59,973 bases of DNA from Dietzia sp. NCCP-2495 (GCF_026011735.1 NZ_BRVN01000019.1:1-59973), one strand, 5' to 3'. Positions 16,378 through 27,036 are shown, counted from the stretch's first letter. Numbers and translations: made by a program. Notes: generated by a model from the letters alone, not told the origin.

Positions 16378-17034
16378 TCACGACGACGGACGCCACAGTC
16401 CGTCGGCCCGCGGGGTGGCCTCGCGCAGAGAGTCCACATAGGCGACGCAGTCGTCCCACTTGGGCAGGCGACCGGCGGCGGCCACGTCCAGCAGACTCGG
16501 GGCAGCGCGGTCCCGCTCACTCATGACGTGCTCGATCGGGGTGCCGTCCAGCGCGACGGCGGGCCAGTCGATCGCGATCTTGGGGTCGAATGCGTCGATC
16601 GGGTGCTCGGCGCCCGGCCGCCAGCCCTCCGAACAGAGGTAGGTGACCATCGACTGCGGCTCCAGCGCGAGGAACCCGTGCGCGACGCCCTCGGGAATGT
16701 AGACGGCACGGTTGTCGACGGAGTCGAGGATGACCCCGGACCACTCGCCGAACGTCGGCGAGCCCACCCGGACGTCCACCACGACGTCGAACACGGTGCC
16801 CGACGGGCACGAGACGTACTTGGCCTGACCGGGCGGCACCTCCGCGAAATGCAGGCCGCGAAGGACGCCCTCGCCCGAGACCGACACGTTGACCTGCGCG
16901 AGGTCGAACCGGTGACCGGTCATCTCCCGGAAGGCGGAATCGGTGAACGCCTCGTGGAACACGCCACGGTCGTCCGCGATCTGGCGCGGCGTGATCTCCC
17001 ACGCGCCGGAGACGCTGAGTTCGCGAAGCTGCAC
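16378..17034 (-). CDS. rmlC: dTDP-4-dehydrorhamnose 3,5-epimerase
   Basis: Predicted 218-aa cupin enzyme of the dTDP-L-rhamnose pathway. Hallmarks are DDRGVFHEAF, VLRGLHF with the catalytic histidine, KYVSCPSGTVFDVVVDVR, the YIPEGVAHGFLAL block with the Tyr and His, and an ID(W)P segment. The GTG at 17034 begins VQLRELSVSGAW, the usual N-terminus; upstream in-frame codons are Pro/Gly-rich. L-rhamnose joins arabinogalactan to peptidoglycan in mycolata. It is separate from rmlBAD, some 2.5 kb away. Confidence 0.93.
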   Translation of the reverse strand: MQLRELSVSGAWEITPRQIADDRGVFHEAFTDSAFREMTGHRFDLAQVNVSVSGEGVLRGLHFAEVPPGQAKYVSCPSGTVFDVVVDVRVGSPTFGEWSGVILDSVDNRAVYIPEGVAHGFLALEPQSMVTYLCSEGWRPGAEHPIDAFDPKIAIDWPAVALDGTPIEHVMSERDRAAPSLLDVAAAGRLPKWDDCVAYVDSLREATPRADGLWRPSS

Positions 17035-17107
17035 TTCAGGGGTTCCTCTCGTCGGGGTGGCCGGTCCCGTCCCCGGATGAGGACGGGACGTGAGGACGCC
17101 TGCCACC

Positions 17108-17659
17108 CTAGCCGCGCATCGCGTCCACGATCTGTGCCGCGGTCCACTCGCCGATCAGCAGGCACTCCAGCGCGTGCTCGTGGAGATCGGCGTCCTCGCT
17201 CCACCCGGTCACGACGAACTGGAAGACGTACGTCGCCTCGGAATCGCTCCAGCCCACGATGAGGCTGGAGGTGGCCAGTGCGCCCGGCTCGGCCGTGTAG
17301 GTGCCGCGGAGGTAGCGGTACACGCTGCGCACGGCCCCGGCGCTCTCGTCGCCCTCACCTGCCACCTCGTCGAGCAGGGTCCAGTCGGCCAGCGCGTCGG
17401 CGGTCGAGACGATCATGTCGACCGCCGTGTCCGTGGCCATCGCCGGCGCCACGCGCGCGCAGGTCGCCACGGCGTTGGGCGAGAACCCGTCGCGGTGGGC
17501 ACCCGGGTCGACGAAGATCACGGCCGCTGGTTCGGGCGACTCGATACGCTGCCATGGCGCGCTGTCCACCCAGGTCAGCGGCTGGGCGGCGACCGCCATC
17601 GGCGGGCTCGCCCCGAGTTCACGTCCGGTCGAGGCGCAGTACTCCTGGATCGAGGTCAT
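17108..17659 (-). CDS. LpqN/LpqT-like protein without a signal peptide
   Basis: Predicted 183-aa protein. The patterns VDSAPWQRIESPEPAAVIFV, FSPNAVATCARV and, later, SSLIVGWSDSEATYVFQFVV match the LpqN/LpqT fold of mycobacterial lipoproteins, but there is neither a signal peptide nor a lipobox, so it is predicted cytosolic. Its start lies one base from the stop of the upstream SDR gene, so the two are co-transcribed and probably translationally coupled. Function unknown. Confidence 0.65.
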   Translation of the reverse strand: MTSIQEYCASTGRELGASPPMAVAAQPLTWVDSAPWQRIESPEPAAVIFVDPGAHRDGFSPNAVATCARVAPAMATDTAVDMIVSTADALADWTLLDEVAGEGDESAGAVRSVYRYLRGTYTAEPGALATSSLIVGWSDSEATYVFQFVVTGWSEDADLHEHALECLLIGEWTAAQIVDAMRG

Positions 17660-17660
17660 G

Positions 17661-18467
17661 TCAGCCCTGCAATCCCGCGCCGACCATGTGGGCGCCGCCG
17701 TCGACGACCAGTGTCTGCCCGGTGATCCAGTGCGCGTCGTCCGAGAGGAGGAACGACACCGGTCCGGCGATGTCGTCCGGAACCCCCAACCGACCGGTCG
17801 GCAGCGCCGCCGACATCGCCTCCTCGCGTCCGGAGTACAGGGCCTCGGCGAACTTGGTCTTGACCACGCCCGGCGCGACCGCGTTGACCCGCACAGCGGG
17901 CCCGACCTCCACCGCCAGCTCCTGCGTCAGCCGCATCACAAGCGCCTTGGTCGCGCCGTACCAGCCGATTCCCGGTGAGGGCGCGAGTCCGGCGATCGAG
18001 GCGACATTCACCACGGCTCCGCCCCGCTCCCCCAGACCGGAGTGGTAGACCTTCTGGGTCCAGGCCAGGGTGGCCAGGTTGTTGACCTCCGCGATCTTGC
18101 GGGCGGCGTCCAGGTCGATGTCGATCGTGCGACCGAACACCGGATTGATCCCGGTGTTGTTCACCAGGAGGTCGACCGGGCCGAACTCCTGCTCCGCGCG
18201 GGCCACGGTGGCGGCGCGATGCTCGTCGTCGTCACTCTTCCCCGCCACGGCGACGACACGACTGGGCGCGTCGAGCTCGGCCAACGCCGCGTCGAGTCCC
18301 TCCTGACCGCGGGCGGTGATGACCACCGAGGCCCCCTCCGCGAGGAGACGGCGGGCGATCCCGAGGCCGATACCCCGGCTCGCGCCGGTGACGATCGCGG
18401 TCTTGCCGGCGAAGCGGTCGGGCACCACCGGCCCTGTACGGGGGGAGGGAAGTGGGGGGTTGGTCAC
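17661..18467 (-). CDS. short-chain dehydrogenase/reductase
   Basis: Predicted 268-aa classical SDR. The nucleotide-binding motif TGASRGIG (about 27-34), LVNNTGINP (NNAG-type), the catalytic set N-S-YxxxK (NVASIAG, and WYGATKALVMRL) and NAVAPGVVKT are present. The C-terminus ends VVDGGAHMVGAGLQG. These features suggest a FabG-like NADPH-dependent ketoreductase or alcohol dehydrogenase; the substrate is not predictable. First gene of a two-gene unit with the LpqN-like protein. Confidence 0.88.
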   Translation of the reverse strand: MTNPPLPSPRTGPVVPDRFAGKTAIVTGASRGIGLGIARRLLAEGASVVITARGQEGLDAALAELDAPSRVVAVAGKSDDDEHRAATVARAEQEFGPVDLLVNNTGINPVFGRTIDIDLDAARKIAEVNNLATLAWTQKVYHSGLGERGGAVVNVASIAGLAPSPGIGWYGATKALVMRLTQELAVEVGPAVRVNAVAPGVVKTKFAEALYSGREEAMSAALPTGRLGVPDDIAGPVSFLLSDDAHWITGQTLVVDGGAHMVGAGLQG

Positions 18468-18599
18468 GGGCCGGCTCCTTCGTCAGGTCACTGTCGTGTC
18501 GCGGGTATGTCCAGCCTAGATGCCGCGGGATCACCGTGGCGTGCCGGATCGCCTCCACAGATCGTGCCTGTAACCGGTCGGTGCCCGGGCCGGTCGCGC

Positions 18600-18605
18600 T
18601 AGAGT
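18600..18605 (+). promoter_or_regulatory. candidate -10 element (TAGAGT)
   Basis: TAGAGT fits the actinobacterial TANNNT -10 consensus, 60 bp before the GTG of the MpaB-like gene. No good -35 is seen. Confidence 0.35.
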
Positions 18606-18665
18606 CTGCCCCAGGTTCACGCCGGTTGCTCAGCTCGACCTCGCATCCACATCAAGGGGGTATCC

Positions 18666-19532
18666 GTGTCTCCACTCGCTCCACGCGACGGTGCGGACGC
18701 CCGGGTGTGCACGGTGCTCGAGGTCCCCGGTCCGCGGTGGTTCTCGCCCGGCGACCCGATCTGGCGCGCGCACGGCGACGTCGCCACCCCGCTCGGCATC
18801 ACCACCGCGCTGCTGATGCTGCTGGCCAACCCCTCGTTCGCCGCGATGGTGGAGTCCAGCGGCGCGATCGACAATCCGTGGCTGGTGGACGACTACCTGC
18901 ATGACCTGGTGGAGATCACCACCTTCGGCACGGTCGACGACGCGATGGTGACCATCGAGCACGCCTACCGCGATCGCCGCTCGATGTCCGGCACCACCGA
19001 GCACGGGGACTACTACTACGGCACGGACCCCGACCTCCAGACATGGGCGCAGGCCGCCACCGCGTGGTCCCTCCTCGCCGCCTTCCAGCGGTTCACCACC
19101 CAGCCGCTCACCGCGACCGAGACCGACGAGTACGTCCGCCAGTGGTCCGGCATCGCCCACCTGCAGGGCGCCCGGAACTTCCCCCGGTTGGTGCGTGAGC
19201 TCGAGCAGCTCCTGCGCGGGTCACGCGGTCGGGCGCGGGCCACGGATACCGGTCGGCTCGCGGCCCGGAACCTGCGCGAGAGGGCCACAGCGTGCCCCGG
19301 CGTCGCCGAGAACTCCGTCACCGCGCACCGGTCCTGCACCACGGTCGTGGACGCCGCGGCCAGCCTCGTCCCCTCGGACGTGCGCCGCGCCCTGGACCTG
19401 CCGTACCGCCCGATGGATCGCGTCGCCGTGTTCGGCCGGATCTCCAAGGCCCACGAGGGTCTGAGCATGCCCCGCCTCGCCACGCGGGCCCCCATCGCGG
19501 CGCCGTCGGCGATGCGCTCGCACCCGGCTTGA
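18666..19532 (+). CDS. MpaB/DUF2236-type oxygenase
   Basis: Predicted 288-aa alpha-helical protein of the DUF2236 (MpaB/latex-clearing-protein-like) family. The N-terminal block PRWFSPGDPIWRAHGDVATPLGI leads into helices with AMVTIEHAYRDRRSMSGTTEHGDYYYG, the region that in family members carries the histidine and acidic residues contacting haem. The later C-terminal arginine-rich part is less conserved. Known members oxidise polyisoprenoids or side chains; the role here is open. The GTG start has an AAGGGGG ribosome site. It is convergent with ydcF. Confidence 0.75.
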   Translation: MSPLAPRDGADARVCTVLEVPGPRWFSPGDPIWRAHGDVATPLGITTALLMLLANPSFAAMVESSGAIDNPWLVDDYLHDLVEITTFGTVDDAMVTIEHAYRDRRSMSGTTEHGDYYYGTDPDLQTWAQAATAWSLLAAFQRFTTQPLTATETDEYVRQWSGIAHLQGARNFPRLVRELEQLLRGSRGRARATDTGRLAARNLRERATACPGVAENSVTAHRSCTTVVDAAASLVPSDVRRALDLPYRPMDRVAVFGRISKAHEGLSMPRLATRAPIAAPSAMRSHPA

Positions 19533-19586
19533 CCGGGGGCGGTCGGGCACGGCCCCGCGCCGCTCAGCCCGTCACCGTTCAGCCCC

Positions 19587-20141
19587 TCACCACTGCCCGT
19601 TGAGCTTGCCCTTGATCCAGCCGGCCGCCTCCCACACCAGGTGCACCGGCAGCATCGTCGTGTCGAGTCGCTGAACGGGTGTCACGCGCACGTCGAGGCC
19701 GGTCACGGTGCGCATCCAGGTCTTCACGCGCACCGTGTGCGGCCGGTTGGTGACCACCAGGATCCGCTCCCAGCCGCGCCGCTCGGCGATGGCCGAGACC
19801 ATCTGCGCCTCGCCCCACGTCGTGCGCGGGTCGGGGCTGAAGCACACCACCTCGGCGTCGGCGGGCAGGGCGATCCCGGTGCACAGTCGACGCGCGACCT
19901 TCTCACTGTTGCCGCCGGGATTGCTCACCAGCAGGGTGTCGGCATAGCCGGCCTCGACGAGGTCGCGGGCGTAGAGGTGTCGGCCGTCGTCGGCGCCGGC
20001 GAGCATGACCACCGCGTCGGCGGGAGCGGGGTCGTCGCCGTGCGGCCGGAGGAGGAACGCGCCCCAGGTGGTGAGGACGGCGGCACCGGTCACCGTGAGC
20101 ACGACGGCGACCACCGCCACGCGACGGAGGTGTCGGTTCAC
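19587..20141 (-). CDS. YdcF/ElyC-family envelope protein
   Basis: Predicted 184-aa protein with an N-terminal signal anchor (VAVVAVVLTVTGAAVLTTW) and a DUF218 domain: DAVVMLAGADDGRH, DTLLVSNPGG, TTWGEAQMVSAIAERRGWERILVVTNRPHTVR. ElyC/SanA-type proteins act in envelope polysaccharide or peptidoglycan metabolism. The start overlaps the rmlD stop by four bases (ATGA), placing it last in the rmlB-rmlA-rmlD operon and suggesting a role in the rhamnose-containing cell wall. Confidence 0.82.
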   Translation of the reverse strand: MNRHLRRVAVVAVVLTVTGAAVLTTWGAFLLRPHGDDPAPADAVVMLAGADDGRHLYARDLVEAGYADTLLVSNPGGNSEKVARRLCTGIALPADAEVVCFSPDPRTTWGEAQMVSAIAERRGWERILVVTNRPHTVRVKTWMRTVTGLDVRVTPVQRLDTTMLPVHLVWEAAGWIKGKLNGQW

Positions 20142-21190
20142 CGCGTCCCGTCACCGCCGGTGGGGGCGGAGGTGTCGGGAGACGACGACGACCCAGCATC
20201 CGTCAACCCCGGTGAGTCCTGCGCACCCAGCACCGACATCCCCCGCGCGAGCGAGGTCCGCCAGTCCTCGACCGGGGTCAGTCCCAGCTCACGCCAGCCG
20301 GAATCGGCGAGCACCGAGAACGCCGGCCGCGGCGCGGGCCGGGGGAATTCCTCGCTGCTGCACGGTCGCACCCGCTCCGGGTCGGCGCCGAGCTCGCGGA
20401 AGACGGCCCGGGCGAGCTCGAACCAGGTGGCCCGGCCCGCGTCCGTGACGTGGTGGACGGCGCCGCTGGTGTCGATCCGCTTGGCCTTCTCGGCGGCGAG
20501 CATCTCGAGGATCTGCGCGGTGAGCGTGGTGACGTCCGTGGGCGATCCCCACTGGTCGTCGACGACGGTGAGCGTCTCCCGCTGGGCCTCCAGGCGGATC
20601 ATCGTGGCGACGAAGTCGCCGCCGGGGATCTCCAGGGCCACCCTGCGGGCACCGGTGTAGAGCCACGCCGTGCGGAGGACCGTCGCCTCGGGCAGCTCCT
20701 CGAACACGGCCCGCTCCCCCGCGAGTTTGGTGCGGCCGTAGACGGTGACCGGGCCCGTCGGGTCGTGGGGCTGCAGACCGGGCGCGGTGGCGGGATCGCC
20801 GCCGCCGGGCACCCCGCCGGGGAACACGTAGTCGGTACTGATGTGGATCATCCGGATCCCGCGGTCGGCACATCCTCGGGCCAGGTTGCGGGCGCCGTCG
20901 ATGTTGATCTCGGCCGCGCCGTCCTCATCGGACTCCGCACCGTCGACATCGGTGTATGCCGCGGCGTTGACCACCACGTCCGGCGCGAAGTCGTCCAGCA
21001 CCGAGGCGATCGACCACGGGTCGGCGATGTCCATCTCGTCCCGCCCCGGTGCGACGGCCCGGTCGCCGGCCTGACGGGCGAACTCCCGCCCGAGCTGACC
21101 GCGGCCGCCCGTCACCAGGATGCGCGGCAGTCCGCCCCGGTCGGTGAACTCCCCGCTCGTCGCACTCGTCATCGGCTCCCCCTCTGTCAC
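20138..21190 (-). CDS. rmlD: dTDP-4-dehydrorhamnose reductase
   Basis: Predicted 350-aa NAD(P)H-dependent reductase for the final step to dTDP-L-rhamnose. Motifs are [14 protein letters not shown] (Rossmann), [26 protein letters not shown] and the catalytic [13 protein letters not shown]. The length is slightly above the usual 290-310 aa because of a C-terminal Ser/Asp-rich tail of about 40 residues. Overlaps of four bases with both rmlA (upstream) and ydcF (downstream) tie the three together. Confidence 0.95.
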   Translation of the reverse strand: MTEGEPMTSATSGEFTDRGGLPRILVTGGRGQLGREFARQAGDRAVAPGRDEMDIADPWSIASVLDDFAPDVVVNAAAYTDVDGAESDEDGAAEINIDGARNLARGCADRGIRMIHISTDYVFPGGVPGGGDPATAPGLQPHDPTGPVTVYGRTKLAGERAVFEELPEATVLRTAWLYTGARRVALEIPGGDFVATMIRLEAQRETLTVVDDQWGSPTDVTTLTAQILEMLAAEKAKRIDTSGAVHHVTDAGRATWFELARAVFRELGADPERVRPCSSEEFPRPAPRPAFSVLADSGWRELGLTPVEDWRTSLARGMSVLGAQDSPGLTDAGSSSSPDTSAPTGGDGTR

Positions 21191-22068
21191 GGCCGCCGAC
21201 CCTGTTCCCGTCGCAGTATCTCCAGCAGATATCCGCCGTACCCCGACTTGAGCAGGTCATTCGCGCGGGCGGCGAGCTCGTCGTCGTCGATATATCCCAT
21301 CCGCCACGCGACCTCCTCCGGTGACCCGATCTTCAGGCCCTGGCGGTCCTCGATCGTGCGCACGTAGTTGCCCGCGTCGAGCAGCGAATCGTGGCTGCCG
21401 GTGTCGAGCCACGCCGTGCCGCGCGGCAGCACCTCGACGTGGAGGCGGCCCTCGCGGAGGTAGTGGCGGTTGACGTCGGTGATCTCGTACTCCCCGCGCG
21501 CCGACGGCTCGAGCCCGCGGGCCACCTCCACCACGTCGGGGCTGTAGAAGTACAGGCCCGGCACCGCGAAATCCGAGCGCGGGTTCTCCGGCTTCTCTTC
21601 GAGGCTGGTCGCGCGACCGTCGGCGTCGAAGTCGATGACGCCGTACTCCTGCGGGTTGGACACCTGGTAGGCGAATACCGCGCCGCCGTCCGGATTCGCG
21701 AAGCGCCGCAGCTGCGTGCCCATGCCGGGGCCGTAGAAGATGTTGTCGCCCAGCACCAGCGCCACCGGCTCGTCGCCGATGTGATCCGCGGCGAGGACGA
21801 ACGCCTGCGCCAGACCGTTCGGCTCCGGCTGCACAATGTAACTGAGCGAGATGCCGAACTGCGCCCCGTCCCCGAGCAGTCGGCGGAACTGCGGCGCGTC
21901 CTCGGCGGTGGTGATGAGGAGGATGTCGCGGATCCCCGCCAGCATCAAGGTGGACAGCGGGTAGTAGATCATCGGCTTGTCGTACACCGGCATGAGCTGC
22001 TTGCTGGTCGCGAGCGTGAGCGGCCGCAGGCGTGTTCCGCTGCCGCCGGCCAGGACGATGCCCTTCAC
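21187..22068 (-). CDS. rmlA: glucose-1-phosphate thymidylyltransferase
   Basis: Predicted 293-aa nucleotidyltransferase making dTDP-glucose. The signature [20 protein letters not shown], then [18 protein letters not shown], is at the N-terminus, with [28 protein letters not shown] and [18 protein letters not shown] following. I chose the GTG at 22068: an AAGGAG ribosome site is eight bases upstream and the product has the family length. The longer open frame upstream overlaps rmlB and is not real. It lies 13 bases after rmlB. Confidence 0.95.
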   Translation of the reverse strand: MKGIVLAGGSGTRLRPLTLATSKQLMPVYDKPMIYYPLSTLMLAGIRDILLITTAEDAPQFRRLLGDGAQFGISLSYIVQPEPNGLAQAFVLAADHIGDEPVALVLGDNIFYGPGMGTQLRRFANPDGGAVFAYQVSNPQEYGVIDFDADGRATSLEEKPENPRSDFAVPGLYFYSPDVVEVARGLEPSARGEYEITDVNRHYLREGRLHVEVLPRGTAWLDTGSHDSLLDAGNYVRTIEDRQGLKIGSPEEVAWRMGYIDDDELAARANDLLKSGYGGYLLEILRREQGRRP

Positions 22069-22081
22069 CAGATCAGCTCCT

Positions 22082-23197
<1,116 letters not shown>

Positions 23198-24265
23198 TCA
23201 TGCCGTGGCCTCGGGCCCGGCGCCGGTCTCGGTCTCGGGCCCTGACTCGGCCACGGACTCAGGCTCCGCCCCGGACTCGCGTCGCAGCTCGCGGTACCGG
23301 GCGAGCATCGTCTCCCGCCGCCGGTCCCTCGCGACCTGCGCGCGTGTGTCCCGCGGCAGCACCACCAGCTCCTCTTCCGCCGGCAGACCCGCGCGGAGTT
23401 GGCGGACGCGCATCACCTCGGCGTCGAGCCGGGCGCCGTAGACCACCGCCATGTTGACGAGCCAGAGCCACAGCAGGAACACGATCACGCCGGCGAGTGA
23501 GCCGTAGACCCGGTTGAAGTTGCCGAAATTGGCCACGAAGAACCCGAATCCGACCGTGGCCACCGCGATGATCGCCAGCGCGCCCGCCGCCCCGAGCGAG
23601 ATCCAGTGGAAGCGGCGCCCGGAGATGTTGGGGGCGAAGCGGTACAGCAGGGCCAGCGCGAGGACCGCGGCGATCACCGTCACGGGCCATTTGCCCAGTT
23701 CCCACAGGGCCACGGCCTCGCCGCCGAGCCCGATCCAGCCGCCGATCGTCTCGGCGATCGGGCCGGTGAACGCCAGCGCCACGCCGCCGAGCGCGACCAG
23801 GAGGATGAGCGCCGCGGTGAGTCCCAGACCAGTGGGCAGGACCCACCACAGCGGTCGCCCCTCCTCGACGCCGAACACCCGGTTCATCGCCCGACCGAGC
23901 GCCCACACGTACCGGGACGAGGACCACAGCGCGACCGCCGTGCCCACGACCAGCGCGAGACCGGCCGTGGGGGCGGTCACGAGCGCCTCGATGGGCCCGC
24001 GGACGGGGTCGAGGATCACCGGCGGCGCGATGTCGGAGAGCATCCCCATGAGCGCGTCGACGGTCTCGGCGCCGCGCCCGAACACGCCGAGCAGCGAGAT
24101 CACCACCAACAGCGCCGGGAACAGCGACAGGACCCCGTAGAACGTGAGGGAGCCCGCCAGGTCGGGTCCGCGGTCGCTGAAGAACTCGGACACCGAGCGG
24201 ACGAGCACCATCCACACGACCCGGATCCGTCGACGGAGCGACCGCGTGGCGCCGGCGGAGGTCAT
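23198..24265 (-). CDS. YihY/virulence factor BrkB family membrane protein (copy 1)
   Basis: Predicted 355-aa inner-membrane protein with about six helices. The family block DRGPDLAGSLTFYGVLSLFPALLVVISLLGVFG, the charged RYVWALGRAMNRVFGVEEGRPLWW segment and the YGSLAGVIVFLLWLWLVNMAVVYGARLDAE block are all present. The C-terminus is a charged Arg- then Glu/Pro-rich tail (about 310-355). The paralogue just upstream has exactly the same length and may share its transcript, with 34 bp between. YihY proteins are of unknown function. Confidence 0.88.
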   Translation of the reverse strand: MTSAGATRSLRRRIRVVWMVLVRSVSEFFSDRGPDLAGSLTFYGVLSLFPALLVVISLLGVFGRGAETVDALMGMLSDIAPPVILDPVRGPIEALVTAPTAGLALVVGTAVALWSSSRYVWALGRAMNRVFGVEEGRPLWWVLPTGLGLTAALILLVALGGVALAFTGPIAETIGGWIGLGGEAVALWELGKWPVTVIAAVLALALLYRFAPNISGRRFHWISLGAAGALAIIAVATVGFGFFVANFGNFNRVYGSLAGVIVFLLWLWLVNMAVVYGARLDAEVMRVRQLRAGLPAEEELVVLPRDTRAQVARDRRRETMLARYRELRRESGAEPESVAESGPETETGAGPEATA

Positions 24266-24299
24266 GTGGGGGTCACGTGGGGTACTGGTCGCCGCGGGG

Positions 24300-25367
24300 T
24301 CAGAAGCGGTTACGGGCCTGCTCCGCCTGGGCCTCGCGGCGAAGGTCGGCCGCCTGGTCGACGGTCGACTGATGCTTCTCCTCGGCCTTGTCGCTGGCGG
24401 AGGTGTCCCGCGGCGGGAGCAGAATCGCGTCCTCGGCGGGCAGGCCGGCGTTGAGCTCACGGGCGCGTTCCATCTCCGCGTCCACCTCGGCGCCGAAGAG
24501 GAAGGCGTTGTTGGTGATCCAGAGCCAGAGCAGGAACATGATGACGCCGGCGAGCGAGCCGTAGGTGGCGTTGTAGCTGCCGAAGTTGGAGACGTAGAAG
24601 ACGAAGGCGACGGTGGCCAGGCCCCAGACGAGCAGGGCCACGACGGCGCCGATGGAGAGCCACCGGAACTTGGGCTTCCGGATGTTGGGAGCGAATCCGT
24701 ACAGGATGGCGAGGATGAGGACGACGACGAAGACGAGCACCGGCCACTTGGCGATGCCCCACACCATGACGGCCGTCTCGCCCAGCCCGATGAGGTCGCC
24801 GATCCACGCGGCCACCGGTCCACTGACGACCAGCAACAGACCCGCGATGCAGATGAGGACCACCATCACGGCCGTGAGCAGCAGCATGGACGGCTTGAGC
24901 TTCCAGAACGGCCGTCCCTCCTCCACGCCGTAGATGCGGTTCATGGCGCGAGCGAACGCCCCGACGTAGCCGGAGGCCGACCAGAGCGCGCCGGCGACAC
25001 CGGTGACGAGGGCGAAGCCGGCGGCGGGGGTGTTGACGAGGGAGTCGATGGGACCGCGGATCGCGGCGAGGGTCTCCTCGGGGGCCGCCCCCTCGATGAT
25101 CTCCATCACGGCGTCGACCGTGGCCTCACCCTGCCCGAACACGCCGAGCAACGAGACCACGGCCAGCAGTGCGGGGAACAGGGACAGGACGGCGAAGTAC
25201 GTCAATGCGGCGGCCAGGTCGGTGCACCCGTCGCGGGAGAACTTCCCGGCGGCACGTTTGAGGCCGAGCTTCCAGGCTCCCCGCGCGAAAGCGCTGCCCT
25301 GGGCGGCTTCGGTCGTCTCGGACTCGGTGACCCGCTCCGGGGTCGTAGAGAGGTCGCGTTCGCTCAT
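24300..25367 (-). CDS. YihY/virulence factor BrkB family membrane protein (copy 2)
   Basis: Predicted 355-aa paralogue of the next gene. It shares the blocks DGCTDLAAALTYFAVLSLFPALLAVVSLLGVFGQ, SASGYVGAFARAMNRIYGVEEGRPFWKLKP and YGSLAGVIMFLLWLWITNNAFLFGAEVDAEMERA. A GGAAAGG ribosome site precedes the ATG at 25367. The tail is Lys/Gln/Arg/Ala-rich rather than Glu/Pro-rich as in copy 1, so the copies diverge mainly at the cytoplasmic ends. Confidence 0.88.
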   Translation of the reverse strand: MSERDLSTTPERVTESETTEAAQGSAFARGAWKLGLKRAAGKFSRDGCTDLAAALTYFAVLSLFPALLAVVSLLGVFGQGEATVDAVMEIIEGAAPEETLAAIRGPIDSLVNTPAAGFALVTGVAGALWSASGYVGAFARAMNRIYGVEEGRPFWKLKPSMLLLTAVMVVLICIAGLLLVVSGPVAAWIGDLIGLGETAVMVWGIAKWPVLVFVVVLILAILYGFAPNIRKPKFRWLSIGAVVALLVWGLATVAFVFYVSNFGSYNATYGSLAGVIMFLLWLWITNNAFLFGAEVDAEMERARELNAGLPAEDAILLPPRDTSASDKAEEKHQSTVDQAADLRREAQAEQARNRF

Positions 25368-25485
25368 GCGGTGAACCTTTCCATCGTCTGAGCATCCGCG
25401 CAGCACGACCCGCCTAAACGGCAACGGGAATTCACCGTATGAACACGGCCCGGGGCCGAGCGGGGGCCCGACGCGGATTCCGGGA

Positions 25486-25513
25486 TTGAAATCGGGCGAT
25501 CGTGCGTTACCCT
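25486..25513 (+). promoter_or_regulatory. sigma70-type promoter of the DoxX-like gene
   Basis: TTGAAA (25486-25491), 16 bp, then TACCCT (25508-25513). The spacing and both hexamers fit a housekeeping promoter. It would give an untranslated leader of about 110 bases before the ATG at 25633. Confidence 0.6.
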
Positions 25514-25632
25514 GTTCGGTGTCACGTCACCTATGTGGCGTATCAACCATCACAACAGATCACATCCCCACCCGGACATGGACGCGAGCACCGGTCCGAC
25601 CCCGGGACACACACTGACAGAAGGAGCCCTTC

Positions 25633-26028
25633 ATGAGCCTGTCCAACGCGATCCTCCGCGGCGTCACCGGCGCATTCGTCCTCAACTCCGGCCTGGGCAA
25701 GCGCGGCCTGCCCACCGAGTCCGCCCAGGGCCTTCAGGGCTTCGCCTCCACCGGCATCCCCGCGGTGACCAAGCTGGACGCCGACACCTTCGGCAAGGTC
25801 ATCGCCTACTCCGAGATCGGCGTGGGCGCGGCCCTGCTGACCCCGTTCGTGCCGAAGAAGGTCGCCGGCGCCGCACTCGGAGCGTTCTCCGCTGGCCTGC
25901 TGAGCATGTACTTCCGCAATCCGGCCATGACCGAGTCCGACGGCATCCGTCCCAGCCAGGAGGGTCTGTCGCTGTCCAAGGACGTCTTCATGCTAGCGAT
26001 CGCCGGCGCGCTGGTCACCGACAAGTGA
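25633..26028 (+). CDS. small conserved DoxX-like membrane protein
   Basis: Predicted 131-aa hydrophobic protein with about four helices: ILRGVTGAFVLNSGLG, IAYSEIGVGAALLTPFVP, GAALGAFSAGLLSMYF and KDVFMLAIAGALVTDK. The conserved-looking loop reads NPAMTESDGIRPSQEGLSLS. Compact four-helix proteins of this kind are close to the DoxX family, which is mostly uncharacterised. An AAGGAGC ribosome site precedes ATG. Strong codon bias and a clear promoter suggest good expression. Confidence 0.7.
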   Translation: MSLSNAILRGVTGAFVLNSGLGKRGLPTESAQGLQGFASTGIPAVTKLDADTFGKVIAYSEIGVGAALLTPFVPKKVAGAALGAFSAGLLSMYFRNPAMTESDGIRPSQEGLSLSKDVFMLAIAGALVTDK

Positions 26029-26067
26029 CGCTGCCCGCCAGCGCCTGACGTCCCACGGCGCCGCGCC

Positions 26068-26101
26068 CCGGCCCGGCCCCGCACTGTCGGGGCCGGGCCG
26101 G
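26068..26101. terminator. bidirectional terminator (13-bp stem)
   Basis: CCGGCCCGGCCCC (26068-26080) pairs perfectly with GGGGCCGGGCCGG (26089-26101) around an 8-base loop, between the convergent DoxX-like gene and the minus-strand gene ending at 26104. Confidence 0.82.
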
Positions 26102-26103
26102 AG

Positions 26104-26982
26104 TCATTCCCGCTCGTCGACCTCGTCCGCGGCGCGGTGCTCGCGATCCCGCTCGACCTTCCACCCGTCTTTGATCCTTTGAGACTTCCGCGAATGCCGG
26201 ACGGCGAGTACCGCCAGGGCCACGCCGATCACCAGCGGGACCCACACCTTCGAGTACTCGAGCAGGAACTCCACCCAGCCGGGCAGTTCCACCGCGGGCA
26301 GGTCGATCGCGGGCAGAGTGATGTCCGGCCACGGGATGGCCGGCAACGAGATGTCGGGCCACGGGATATCGATGTCCGGCATCCGCTCGGCGATCCAGTC
26401 GATCACCGGATCGAACAGCGGTCGCAGCAGCGGAAGGAGCAGGATCATCGCGATCGCCCAGCCCGACTTCCCGACGCCCGCGGCCAGTGGATAGACCACG
26501 CGTTTCCACGGCGACGCGGCGATCGCGTCCAGCCGCGCCTCCGCCGCCGAGTCGGGCGGCGGGTCGAAGTGGACGAGTTCCGAACCGTCGCGGAAGGTCA
26601 CCTGCCGCATCTCGCCGGAGAAGGTACTGCTGCGCAGTTGTACTCGAGGGCCGGAGAGCGCGGTGAGCACCGTGGTGAACTCTCCGTGGGCCGGCGGCTC
26701 CGACTCCAGCGCGACACGGTGGTTGCCGATCTGGCGGATGCGGGCCACCACCTCGCCGCCCTCCAGCACCACGCATCCGGGAGTCGTGGGCTCGTCCGCA
26801 CCGGACTTGAGGCGGGGAAAGCCCTCGTCAACGAGCCGCAGGGTGTCCGTGGCGCCCACCGCGACCTCGATAACCCCGAGATCGGGATGGTCCAGTCGCC
26901 AGACCTCGGGCTCCGGCACCGGCCCGGCTGGGGCACCGTCGTCCGACGGCCCCTCCTCGCGATGATCGCCCACGCCCCGCAC
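26104..26982 (-). CDS. hypothetical two-helix membrane protein with a WPDI/LPAI repeat
   Basis: Predicted 292-aa protein. Residues 20-150 form a soluble beta-rich domain (EVWRLDHPDLGVIEVAVGATDTL and following), then a membrane helix near 170-190 (GKSGWAIAMILLLPLLRPLF), a short repeated linker built of IPWPDISLP, IPWPDITLP and similar units, a second helix (VWVPLVIGVALAVLAV) and a basic tail. A GTG at 26982 is used; a GTG nine bases downstream is also possible. Not assigned to a family I can name. Confidence 0.62.
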   Translation of the reverse strand: MRGVGDHREEGPSDDGAPAGPVPEPEVWRLDHPDLGVIEVAVGATDTLRLVDEGFPRLKSGADEPTTPGCVVLEGGEVVARIRQIGNHRVALESEPPAHGEFTTVLTALSGPRVQLRSSTFSGEMRQVTFRDGSELVHFDPPPDSAAEARLDAIAASPWKRVVYPLAAGVGKSGWAIAMILLLPLLRPLFDPVIDWIAERMPDIDIPWPDISLPAIPWPDITLPAIDLPAVELPGWVEFLLEYSKVWVPLVIGVALAVLAVRHSRKSQRIKDGWKVERDREHRAADEVDERE

Positions 26983-27036
26983 GGTACCCGACTGATTTCA
27001 GCAACTGCACAGCATGCCGGGCGTACGCTCGCGACC

